From contig JAICNG010000029.1 in the NCBI GenBank assembly GCA_025931335.1, positions 1 to 38,901 on the forward strand: a stretch of 38,901 bases of DNA, written 5' to 3'. Shown here piece by piece: positions 23,752 to 31,176 of this stretch. The position numbers were made by a program, and so were the translations under genes. Numbering within the stretch: the stretch's first letter is position 1; each line of letters begins with the position of its first letter. The DNA is from Gemmatimonadaceae bacterium (GTDB lineage Bacteria > Gemmatimonadota > Gemmatimonadetes > Gemmatimonadales > Gemmatimonadaceae). The notes under the pieces were generated by a model that saw only the letters and a program-made list of their open reading frames with translations, did no database searches and was not told the origin of the DNA.

Positions 23752-25554
23752 ATGAGTTCATGGGTGGTGGCGGCGGTCGCGGCGCTCGCGCTCGCAATCG
23801 TGTTGTACGGCTGGCGCGAGCCCGGTGGGCTCGCGCGTCGTGCACCGCTCATCGCGCTGCGGGCGCTTGCGCTCGCGCTCGTCATCGCGCTGCTCCTCGA
23901 CGCCCCTGCCGGCGCGGCACGGCCGGTCGCCGCGTTCGTCGCCCTCGACGCGTCGGCGAGCTGGCGTCGGGGCAATGACACGACCGCGTGGCGCGCCGCC
24001 CTCCGCCAGGTGCGTGTCGCCCCGCACGACTCGCTCTACCTCTTCGGCGACAGCGCGCGCGTGGGGGACGCGCCCGACCAGCCGAGTGACCTCGCGTCGC
24101 GTGCGCGACCGGCGATCGAGCGCGCACTCGCTGCGGGACGACCACTCACGATCGTGACCGATGGCGAGCTCGATGACCCGGCCGAGCTACCCGCCCTTCC
24201 CGCCGGGTCGCGCATCGAGGTAATCGCCCGAGCACCCTCGACCGATCTGGCGGTGATCGCGCTCGATGCGCCACGCGCCGCCGTCGGTGGCGACACGGTG
24301 GAGGTCCGCGCGACGGTACGAGCCGCCGACTCGACGCCCGACGGCGCGCGGCTCACCTTCGCGCTGAACGGCCGAGCACTGGCCACGCTCCCGATCGACC
24401 CGCTTCCTCCGCGCGGCGAGCGCACCGTCTCCGCGCGCGTGGCCATCACGGCCCCTGATGGCGGGCAGGTATTCGCGGCCGCGCTCTCCGGGGGGGGCGC
24501 CGAGCCGGGGAATGATACGCTCGCGACGGTGATCGACGTCGCGCGCGCCGCGCGCGCGGTGCTCGTGTCCACGCGCCCCGACCTGGACGCCCGCTTCATG
24601 ACGACGGTGCTTCGCGGCGCCATCTCGCTGCCGACGCGCGCCTACTTTCGCGTCGCGCCTGACGAGTGGCGCCTGGAAGGGCCGCTGACACCCATTTCCG
24701 AGGCGGAAGTGCGTCGCGCCGTCCGCGACGCCCCACTCCTGGTCGTGCACGGCGACACGGGCTACTTCGGCGCGCCGCGGGCCGCCGGCTTCGGAGCGCT
24801 GGCGCTCGTGCCTAACGTTCGTGACACGGTCGGCGAGTGGTATCCGGTGGCGGCCCCGGCATCGCCAATCTCGAGCGCCTTGAGCGGCATCGCGTGGGAT
24901 TCACTCCCGCCGCTCGTGGCGGGAGCCGGGATTCCGCGCGGCGACTGGGAGGGACTGGTGGTCGCGCGTGCGCGCCAGTTCGACCGGCGCGGGGTGATCG
25001 CGGGCGTGGAGCGGCCGCGGCGCGTCGTCACGGTGGCCGCGGCCGGGTTCTGGCGCTGGCGGTTTCGAGGCGGCCGCAGCGCCGACGCGTACGACGCGCT
25101 CTGGGGCAGTATATTCGACTGGCTCGCCGCGCACCGAACCGATCCGCGCGCGGCCGTACCCGCCGACGCCATCATCCGCGAGGGGGATGACGTGCGGTGG
25201 GTGCGCGGCAGCAGCACAGACACGTCGGTGACCGTGGTGCTCAGGCGGCGCGGCGCCCCCGCGCGCACCGATTCGGTGACGCTGCGCTTCGGCTCGACGG
25301 CCACCATTGCGGAGAGCGCGCCACTCGGCGCCGGGGTCTACGACGCGGCGATGGCGGGAGGGTCGGCAATTCTCGTCGTGAACGGGTCCCGTGAGCTGCT
25401 GCCGCGCGCACCCACCGTGCAGTCGGGGAGCATCGGCGAAGGCGCGGTGACCGGCGAGCGGCCGCGCCTGCGCGATCGCGGGTGGCCCTTCCTCCTCGCG
25501 CTCGTTGCCCTGTGCGCGGAATGGCTGCTGCGCCGCCGCAGCGGGCTGCGCTAA
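23752..25554 (+). CDS. Membrane protein with vWA-like domain (BatA/glutamine-amidotransferase-like type)
   Basis: A 600-residue envelope protein. Two N-terminal transmembrane helices (WVVAAVAALALAIVLYGW and a second around LIALRALALALVIALLL), then a domain beginning VAAFVALDASASW, whose DASAS at 66-70 resembles the metal-ion site of von Willebrand A domains. A long periplasmic part with beta-rich segments follows, and a last helix near the C-terminus (WPFLLALVALCAEWLL) with an Arg-rich end. The layout resembles the large BatA-type or DUF-type proteins seen with MoxR and BatB genes, but none of those is adjacent. ATG 23752 has no ribosome binding site; TTG 23743 is in frame. The function is unknown. 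Confidence 0.75.
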   Translation: MSSWVVAAVAALALAIVLYGWREPGGLARRAPLIALRALALALVIALLLDAPAGAARPVAAFVALDASASWRRGNDTTAWRAALRQVRVAPHDSLYLFGDSARVGDAPDQPSDLASRARPAIERALAAGRPLTIVTDGELDDPAELPALPAGSRIEVIARAPSTDLAVIALDAPRAAVGGDTVEVRATVRAADSTPDGARLTFALNGRALATLPIDPLPPRGERTVSARVAITAPDGGQVFAAALSGGGAEPGNDTLATVIDVARAARAVLVSTRPDLDARFMTTVLRGAISLPTRAYFRVAPDEWRLEGPLTPISEAEVRRAVRDAPLLVVHGDTGYFGAPRAAGFGALALVPNVRDTVGEWYPVAAPASPISSALSGIAWDSLPPLVAGAGIPRGDWEGLVVARARQFDRRGVIAGVERPRRVVTVAAAGFWRWRFRGGRSADAYDALWGSIFDWLAAHRTDPRAAVPADAIIREGDDVRWVRGSSTDTSVTVVLRRRGAPARTDSVTLRFGSTATIAESAPLGAGVYDAAMAGGSAILVVNGSRELLPRAPTVQSGSIGEGAVTGERPRLRDRGWPFLLALVALCAEWLLRRRSGLR

Positions 25555-25575
25555 CTCAACTCGGGCTCACACTCG

Positions 25576-26508
25576 ATGGCTCGAATCATCCGCCGCGCCG
25601 GTGACGTCCCGCGCAAGTCGCTCTGGCAGCGTGTCAAGGACGTTGCGCTCATGGACGTCGGCGTGCTCGTGCGCGGAGGCGTCGCTCCCGGCTCCCTCGA
25701 GCGCCTGGAGGAGCTGCTGCTCGAAGCGGACTTTGGCGTGCCGGTGACGCTGCGGCTCGTCGAGGAAGTGGAAGCGAAGGCGACGCGCGGTCAGGTGCGT
25801 ACGCAGGACGAATTCCTCGGGGCGCTCCGCATCGGCGTGGAGCAGGCCCTGCGCAGCGGGAACAGTGACACTTCGCTTCGCCTGCCTGACGAGCGCCCCG
25901 CGGTCATCCTCGTCGTCGGCGTCAATGGTGCCGGGAAGACGACCGCGATCGGCAAGCTCGCGGCTCGCTTTCGCGCCGAGGGGCGCTCCGTGCTCCTCGC
26001 CGCGGGTGACACGTTCCGCGCCGGCGCGATCGATCAGCTGCGCATCTGGGCGAATCGCACCGGAGCGGAGTTCGTCGGCGGAAAGCCGGGGGGAGATCCG
26101 GCGTCCGTCGCCTTCGATGCGCTCGACGCGGCGATCGCCCGCGGCACAGACATCGTGATCGTCGATACCGCCGGCCGCCTCCACACCCAGGACAATCTGA
26201 TGAGCGAGCTGCAGAAGGTCGGCCGCGTGATCGGCAAGCGGCTCCCTGGCGCACCTCACGAGACCCTGCTCGTGCTCGACGCGACGATCGGGCAGAACGC
26301 GGTGGCGCAGGCGCGCTCGTTCGCGCAGTCCATGCCACTGACGGGCGTGATCGTGACGAAGCTGGATGGGACCGCGCGCGGCGGGATCGTCATCGCCGTG
26401 CACGAAGCGATCGACGTGCCGATCAAGTTCGTTGGAGTGGGCGAGAGCGCCGATGATCTGCTCGAGTTCGACGCGCAGGAATACGCCCGGGAGCTGCTGG
26501 AAGAATGA
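25576..26508 (+). CDS. ftsY: Signal recognition particle receptor FtsY
   Basis: The SRP GTPase receptor that delivers ribosome-nascent chain complexes to the membrane. It has 310 residues: a helical N domain followed by the G domain with VNGAGKTT at 116-123 (G1), DTFRAGAIDQL, DTAGR at 197-201 (G3), TKLDGTARGG from 261 (G4) and GVGESADDLLEF near the end. The acidic N-terminal A domain of E. coli FtsY is absent, which is common outside Enterobacteria. It starts 21 bp after the vWA-like gene. Its stop overlaps an ATG in frame with recG. Confidence 0.96.
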   Translation: MARIIRRAGDVPRKSLWQRVKDVALMDVGVLVRGGVAPGSLERLEELLLEADFGVPVTLRLVEEVEAKATRGQVRTQDEFLGALRIGVEQALRSGNSDTSLRLPDERPAVILVVGVNGAGKTTAIGKLAARFRAEGRSVLLAAGDTFRAGAIDQLRIWANRTGAEFVGGKPGGDPASVAFDALDAAIARGTDIVIVDTAGRLHTQDNLMSELQKVGRVIGKRLPGAPHETLLVLDATIGQNAVAQARSFAQSMPLTGVIVTKLDGTARGGIVIAVHEAIDVPIKFVGVGESADDLLEFDAQEYARELLEE

Positions 26509-28646
26509 GCCGAGGGGATCGCGGGGATCGTGGGGATCGGGGGGATCGAGGGGTGGCGCAGCCCTCCGGATCCCCTCGGACCCTTCGATCCCTGAGTACC
26601 CCCGCGATGTACCTGAAGGGCGTTGGCCCAGCGCGCGCCGAAGCACTGCGACGACTCGGCATCATCACCGCCGAGGATCTGCTCTATCACCTGCCGCATC
26701 GCTACGAGGACGCGAGCACGGTCGCGCCGATCGCATCGCTCGAGCCGGGCATGGACGCGACGGTCATCGGCACGGTCGTCTCGAAAGGCGTGATCCCGAC
26801 GCGCAAGGGACTCCGCATCTTTCAGGCGGTCGTACGCGACGACAGCGGAATGATCGAGGTCTCGTGGCCTGGGCAGCCATTCCTCGACCGGACCATCCGG
26901 AAGAACGACGTGCTCCTCCTCACCGGGCCCGTTCGCTTCTTCCACGGACGCCAGCTCCACCCACGGGAGTTCGTCAACCTCGGTGAAGAAGCGGAGGGTA
27001 CCCACGAAGGACGCGTCCTCTCCGTGTACCCGGCCACGGAGGGGATGTCGTTCAAGCAGATCCGCGCCCTCGTCGACCAGCACCTCGACGCACTGCTCGC
27101 GCTCGTCACCGAGTATCTCCCCCCGTCCGTTCTCGCTCGCGTGGGATCGCCGCCGCTCGGTGAGGCACTGCGCGCCGTCCATCGTCCCACGTCGATCGCC
27201 GATGCGATGCGCGGCCGGGTGCGTCTCGCCTTCGAGGAGCTTCTGTTCGTTCACATTCTCCAGTTGCGCGCGCGCGCCCTCGCACGCGAGCGCCGGGCGG
27301 GGATCACGTTCGCGAACAAGCGCGAGCTGACCTCCGCGCTCAAGACCGCGCTTCCGTTCGAGCTCACCCGCGCACAAACGCGAGCGATCCGCGAAATCGT
27401 GGAGGACATGGCATCGCCGCGGCGCATGCACCGGCTGTTGCAGGGCGACGTCGGAAGCGGCAAGACCGTCGTGGCGCTCTTCGCCGCGCTTCTCGCGGTA
27501 GAGAACGGCTATCAGGCCGCGATCATGGCACCCACGGAGCTCCTCGCCGAGCAACATGCGCGGACGCTCGAGAGCATGCTTCAGCCGCTGGACATTCGCC
27601 CGGTGCTCGTGACTGGAAGTCTGGGCGCCCGCGAGCGGCGCGCCGCCTCGGAGCGCCTCGCGTCAGGCGCACCGCTCATCGCCGTCGGAACGCACGCCCT
27701 CGTCGAGCAGCGCACGACGTTTGGACGACTGGGGCTGGCCGTGATCGACGAGCAGCACCGCTTTGGGGTAGAGCAGCGAGCTGCCCTCGGACAAAAGGGC
27801 GAGCGCCCGGATGTGTTGCTCATGAGCGCGACGCCGATTCCGCGCTCGCTCGCCCTCACGCTCTATGGCGATCTCGATCTGAGTACGCTCGACGAGCGGC
27901 CTCCCGGCCGCCTTCCCGTTCGCACCGCGCTTCGACCAGAGTCGGCGCGCGCGCGCATCCTCGAGTTCGTCGACCGCGAGCTCGAGAAGGGGCGACAGGC
28001 GTACGTGGTCTATCCGGTGATCGATGAGTCCGAGAAGACCGATCTCAAGGCGGCGACGACGATGTACGAGGCGCTCGCCTCGGGACCATTCGCGCACCGC
28101 CGGCTGGCGCTTCTCCACGGACGGGTGGCCGCGGCCGAGCGGGACGCGACGATGCGGCGATTCCGCGATGCGGAGATCGATGTGCTCGTGGCGACGACGG
28201 TGATCGAGGTCGGCATCGATGTGCCGAACGCGACGGTCATGCTCATCGAGCATCCCGAGCGATTCGGGCTGTCGCAGCTGCACCAGCTCCGCGGGCGCGT
28301 GGGGCGGGGCGCCGACGCGGCGTATTGCATCCTCCTGGGCGACGTTGGCGATGAGGCACGCCAGCGCCTCGAGATCTTCGCCGGCACTGAAGATGGCTTC
28401 GAGATCGCGCGAGCCGACCTGACCCTGCGCGGTATGGGCGATCTCTTCGGTCAGCGACAGAGCGGAGTGCCGACCTTCCGCGTGGCCGATCCGATCCGCG
28501 ACGAGGAGCTCAACCTCGTGGCTCAGCAGGTGGCATCGGAGATCCTCGAGCAGGATCCGGAGCTCTCCCGCGCGGAGCACACCGGAATGCGACGCGTCCT
28601 CGGCGAGCGCTACGGGCGCGCAATCGAGCTGTTTCGGGTAGGGTAG
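26505..28646 (+). CDS. recG: ATP-dependent DNA helicase RecG
   Basis: RecG remodels stalled replication forks and branches Holliday junctions. The wedge domain begins around YLKGVGPARAEALRRLG and DLLYHLPHRYED. Helicase motif I is GDVGSGKT (Lys320 counting from ATG 26505), motif II DEQH at 415-418, and motif VI region QLHQLRGRVGRG. The start is ambiguous. ATG 26505 overlaps the ftsY stop as ATGA and gives 713 residues, with an extra head SRGDRGDRGDRGDRG encoded by a 9 bp tandem repeat. ATG 26607 gives 679 residues, close to the family norm, but would leave the wedge start slightly short. Homology begins at about residue 33 of the longer form. Confidence 0.95.
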   Translation: MSRGDRGDRGDRGDRGVAQPSGSPRTLRSLSTPAMYLKGVGPARAEALRRLGIITAEDLLYHLPHRYEDASTVAPIASLEPGMDATVIGTVVSKGVIPTRKGLRIFQAVVRDDSGMIEVSWPGQPFLDRTIRKNDVLLLTGPVRFFHGRQLHPREFVNLGEEAEGTHEGRVLSVYPATEGMSFKQIRALVDQHLDALLALVTEYLPPSVLARVGSPPLGEALRAVHRPTSIADAMRGRVRLAFEELLFVHILQLRARALARERRAGITFANKRELTSALKTALPFELTRAQTRAIREIVEDMASPRRMHRLLQGDVGSGKTVVALFAALLAVENGYQAAIMAPTELLAEQHARTLESMLQPLDIRPVLVTGSLGARERRAASERLASGAPLIAVGTHALVEQRTTFGRLGLAVIDEQHRFGVEQRAALGQKGERPDVLLMSATPIPRSLALTLYGDLDLSTLDERPPGRLPVRTALRPESARARILEFVDRELEKGRQAYVVYPVIDESEKTDLKAATTMYEALASGPFAHRRLALLHGRVAAAERDATMRRFRDAEIDVLVATTVIEVGIDVPNATVMLIEHPERFGLSQLHQLRGRVGRGADAAYCILLGDVGDEARQRLEIFAGTEDGFEIARADLTLRGMGDLFGQRQSGVPTFRVADPIRDEELNLVAQQVASEILEQDPELSRAEHTGMRRVLGERYGRAIELFRVG
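26514..26603. repeat. Paired inverted arrays of a 9 bp GGGGATC unit (site D)
   Basis: The left array is four exact 8-mers with a changing ninth base: GGGGATCGC (26514), GGGGATCGT (26523), GGGGATCGG (26532), GGGGATCGA (26541), then GGGG. After 10-15 bp the right part, 26564-26603, carries degenerate reverse complements (CGGATCCCC, TCGGACCC, TCGATCCC, GTACCCC). It lies between the ftsY stop and the conserved part of recG. In the recG frame the left array reads Arg-Gly-Asp repeatedly. Confidence 0.8.
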
Positions 28647-28661
28647 GGCGCGCTGGGCGGC

Positions 28662-29192
28662 CTACGGTCTCGAGCCGAGGCGACGCTTGATGCGCGTGAG
28701 CTCCTCGTTCGTCTTGACGAGCTCGTCCTTGAGCGTCTGAATTTCCTTTCGTAACGCCTCTTCACGCGCCACCGCCGCCTGACGCGCGGCCACGTTGGCG
28801 CTGTCGCTGGCCTGCGATGCGGAGTCCACCGCGTTGAGCAGGTGTCGGAGGATTCGGGCTTCCGACATGTGGGCCGTCATCGCCGTGTCGGCGAGATACG
28901 CGTCGAGGTTGCGTTTCGCCTCATCGCGGTCGGCGCGGGAGGTCGCCGACTCCAGTCGCAGAATGGCGCGCCAGTACGCCGCCTCGCGGGCTTCCATTGT
29001 TGCCGGATGGGCCTCGACGAACTCGGCGAGAACGCGATCCGCTTCGTCGCGTTGCCCCGCGGCGGCGGCAATGCGTGCACGCGTCACCACGGCGACGAGC
29101 TGTTCGGCCACAGTGGGTTCCGGCGGCCGCTGATGGCGCGCGACGCACCCCAGTGTCAGGGCCGCTGCACTGACCAGCAGCAGCCGCTTCAC
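28662..29192 (-). CDS. Coiled-coil lipoprotein, QseG-like by context
   Basis: A 176-residue lipoprotein. The signal peptide ends in LTLGC, with Cys16 as the lipidation site. The body is helical and Ala/Glu/Arg-rich, with a TPR-like stretch (AAGQRDEADRVLAEFVEAHP) and a C-terminal coiled coil (KEIQTLKDELVKTNEELTRI). It overlaps the histidine kinase gene by 4 bp and is the last gene of its operon. A histidine kinase followed by a small lipoprotein recalls the glrK-qseG pair of Enterobacteria, in which the lipoprotein tunes the sensor. Sequence similarity to QseG is not evident by eye, so the analogy is contextual. Confidence 0.8.
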   Translation of the reverse strand: MKRLLLVSAAALTLGCVARHQRPPEPTVAEQLVAVVTRARIAAAAGQRDEADRVLAEFVEAHPATMEAREAAYWRAILRLESATSRADRDEAKRNLDAYLADTAMTAHMSEARILRHLLNAVDSASQASDSANVAARQAAVAREEALRKEIQTLKDELVKTNEELTRIKRRLGSRP

Positions 29193-30685
29193 GCCGGCTC
29201 ACCCACCGTAAGCTCGCTCGACAGCGCCATCGACGGGCGGCCGGCGTGCACGGGCATCGTGATCGTAAAGGTGGTGCCCACCGCGAGCGTACTGTCGGCG
29301 ACGATCGTTCCGCCGTGCGCGACGACGATCTGCTTGGCGATCGCCAGCCCCAATCCCGTCCCTCCGAGGGACGATGGTCCCTGGTTGTCCGCCTGGAAGA
29401 ACTTCTCGAAGATGTGGGGCAGCTGCGACGGCGGGATCCCCGCGCCCGTGTCGATCACCGAAAGCTGAAGGTGATCGTCGAGCGACTCGACGCGCAGCCG
29501 AATGTGGCCGTCGCGCTCGGTGAACTTGAATGCGTTCGACAGCAGGTTCCCGAGCACCTCGTTCATCCGGTCGGCATCCCAGTGCACTTCGCTCGGCAGG
29601 TCGTCGCCATGCTCGACCTCGAAGTGAATGCCGCGCTGAAGGGACAGCACGCGGAAGGTGCCCTCGAGATCGTGCAGGAACCGGCGCAAGTCCATCGGGC
29701 GCGGGAAGATCTTGCCGCCGCCGGCCTCGAAGCGGCTCACGTCGAGCAACTGATGGACGAGGCGTGCCAGTGAGCGCGTTTGCGTGTCGAGCGTTCTGAG
29801 GATGTCGCGCTGCCGTGCGGACACCGGCCCGTACACGCCCTCGTCCAGGAGCTGCAGGTAGCCGAGAATCACGTTCAGCGGCGTCTTGATCTCGTGTGAC
29901 GCAACCGAGATGAACTCGGCTTTCAGCCGGTCGAGCTGCGCGAGCTGCGCCGCCATGGTCCGAAAGCTCCCGGACAGCCGGCCGAATTCGTCGCGTCGCT
30001 CGGGCGACACCGATAGTCGATGGCCGAAGTTGCCGTCCGCGACGGCGGCCATCCCCTGCGCGAGGTCGTGCACCGGCCGGCTGATCGATCGCCAGAGGGC
30101 AAACGCGATGAGGAGCGCCAGTCCGAGCGCGAGCGCGAGCGCGCCCGCCGAAACCCGCTGTGCCTTCTCGGTGAGCGCGGCGGTGGCCTGTACTCTCTCT
30201 CGGGTGCGCTCTCGCAGTGATTGCTGTGCGGCACCGATGGCGCGATCGACGCTGTTGATCGCCGGCACGACGTGGCGGTTCGACAGGGTATCCGCGCTTC
30301 GGGTCCTGCCGGCGAGAGCGGCCTGATACTCCAGCGGCGCGTAACGCACGACTGCCGCGATCGCCGCGTCGATCTGATCGGCGGCCTCGCGAAGCTGATA
30401 GGTCTCCAGCGTGTCGAGCATCTTGTCGAGCCGCGAGATCTGAAGCGCCATCGCATCGCGGCTCGCGATCTCGGGAATGAACAGCAGCGACATCTCGGCG
30501 CCGCGCAGATCCTCAGCCGCGGCGCGCATCCGGCCGAGCAGCAGCGAGGCCGCGAAATCGTTGTCGCGCAGCGCCATGGTCTGGTCGTGCACGCGATCGA
30601 GCGACCGCAGCGTGAGACCGAGCGGGAGCAGCAGCACGACGGCGATCGCGAACAAGCCGAGCGCGAGACGGGTGCGGATCGACAC
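29189..30685 (-). CDS. Membrane sensor histidine kinase
   Basis: A 498-residue sensor. Transmembrane helix 1 lies at residues 8-24; a helical periplasmic domain of about 150 residues follows; helix 2 is ALALALGLALLIAFALW; then a HAMP domain (SRPVHDLAQGMAAVADGNFGHR), a dimerisation domain with SHEIKTP and the phospho-acceptor His264, and the catalytic domain with N box NLLSNAFKF, DTGAGIPPSQL, and GGTGLGLAIAK. All catalytic elements are intact. The segment after the histidine (LLDEGVYGPVSARQRDIL) resembles GlrK/QseE. No response regulator gene is adjacent, so the partner is elsewhere. It is tightly packed with both neighbours. Confidence 0.94.
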   Translation of the reverse strand: MSIRTRLALGLFAIAVVLLLPLGLTLRSLDRVHDQTMALRDNDFAASLLLGRMRAAAEDLRGAEMSLLFIPEIASRDAMALQISRLDKMLDTLETYQLREAADQIDAAIAAVVRYAPLEYQAALAGRTRSADTLSNRHVVPAINSVDRAIGAAQQSLRERTRERVQATAALTEKAQRVSAGALALALGLALLIAFALWRSISRPVHDLAQGMAAVADGNFGHRLSVSPERRDEFGRLSGSFRTMAAQLAQLDRLKAEFISVASHEIKTPLNVILGYLQLLDEGVYGPVSARQRDILRTLDTQTRSLARLVHQLLDVSRFEAGGGKIFPRPMDLRRFLHDLEGTFRVLSLQRGIHFEVEHGDDLPSEVHWDADRMNEVLGNLLSNAFKFTERDGHIRLRVESLDDHLQLSVIDTGAGIPPSQLPHIFEKFFQADNQGPSSLGGTGLGLAIAKQIVVAHGGTIVADSTLAVGTTFTITMPVHAGRPSMALSSELTVGEPA

Positions 30686-30687
30686 GA

Positions 30688-31176
30688 TCAGAACGGAACT
30701 CGAGCGCCGAAGGTCACGGTTCGGTAGCGAAGCGTGGGTGCCCCCAGGGCAGGGCGTTGCGGTGAGGGATATGGAATGTTGTCAGGGCGACCATCTCCGC
30801 GCAAATCGTAGAGGAAAAGCGCCACACCGCCGAGAAGGGTGATCTGCCCGGCGACGATCCCGGTGTGCGCGCGCCGATCGTGACGCACCGCGCGCTGGTG
30901 CAGCGCCTCGGACTCCGCGTCGCCGTAGCGGCCGTCCACCACCGTGCAGAGCTCGGGGGAGCTGTCACAGCGCTCGCGGAGACGCCCGTGTACGCGCTCC
31001 GCCGCGTCGTGCTCAATGTACGCGTAGACGCCGAGGGCCACCGTCGCCCCGGCGAGCACCCATTTCCCCACGCGCGCGACACCCCGCCAATCCCGCGACG
31101 ACTGAGACTCCTGCGCATGCAGCGGGCATGAGAGGGCGACCAGGGCGATGGCTAAGAAGGTGTAGGCGCGCGTCAT
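30688..31176 (-). CDS. Small secreted/membrane protein, unknown function
   Basis: About 162 residues from ATG 31176, which overlaps the stop of the PQQ-propeller gene by 4 bp. A signal peptide (YTFLAIALVALSCPLHAQ) is followed by two further hydrophobic segments (VGKWVLAGATVALGVYAYI and AGQITLLGGVALFLYDL) separated by a charged loop with two Cys. The C-terminus, LRYRTVTFGARVPF, ends in Phe, as many outer membrane strands do. I do not recognise the family. Its genes on either side (outer membrane-type propeller, histidine kinase, lipoprotein) suggest an envelope role. Confidence 0.7.
   Translation of the reverse strand: MTRAYTFLAIALVALSCPLHAQESQSSRDWRGVARVGKWVLAGATVALGVYAYIEHDAAERVHGRLRERCDSSPELCTVVDGRYGDAESEALHQRAVRHDRRAHTGIVAGQITLLGGVALFLYDLRGDGRPDNIPYPSPQRPALGAPTLRYRTVTFGARVPF

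Noticed and set aside
26514..26550. RGD repeats as a cell-adhesion motif
   Set aside because: The motif results from the 9 bp DNA unit; the protein would be cytoplasmic, so an integrin-type role has no support.
28640..28663. Terminator between recG and the lipoprotein gene
   Set aside because: GTAGG and CCTAC can pair, but the stem is short, the loop is large and there is no T-tract on either side.
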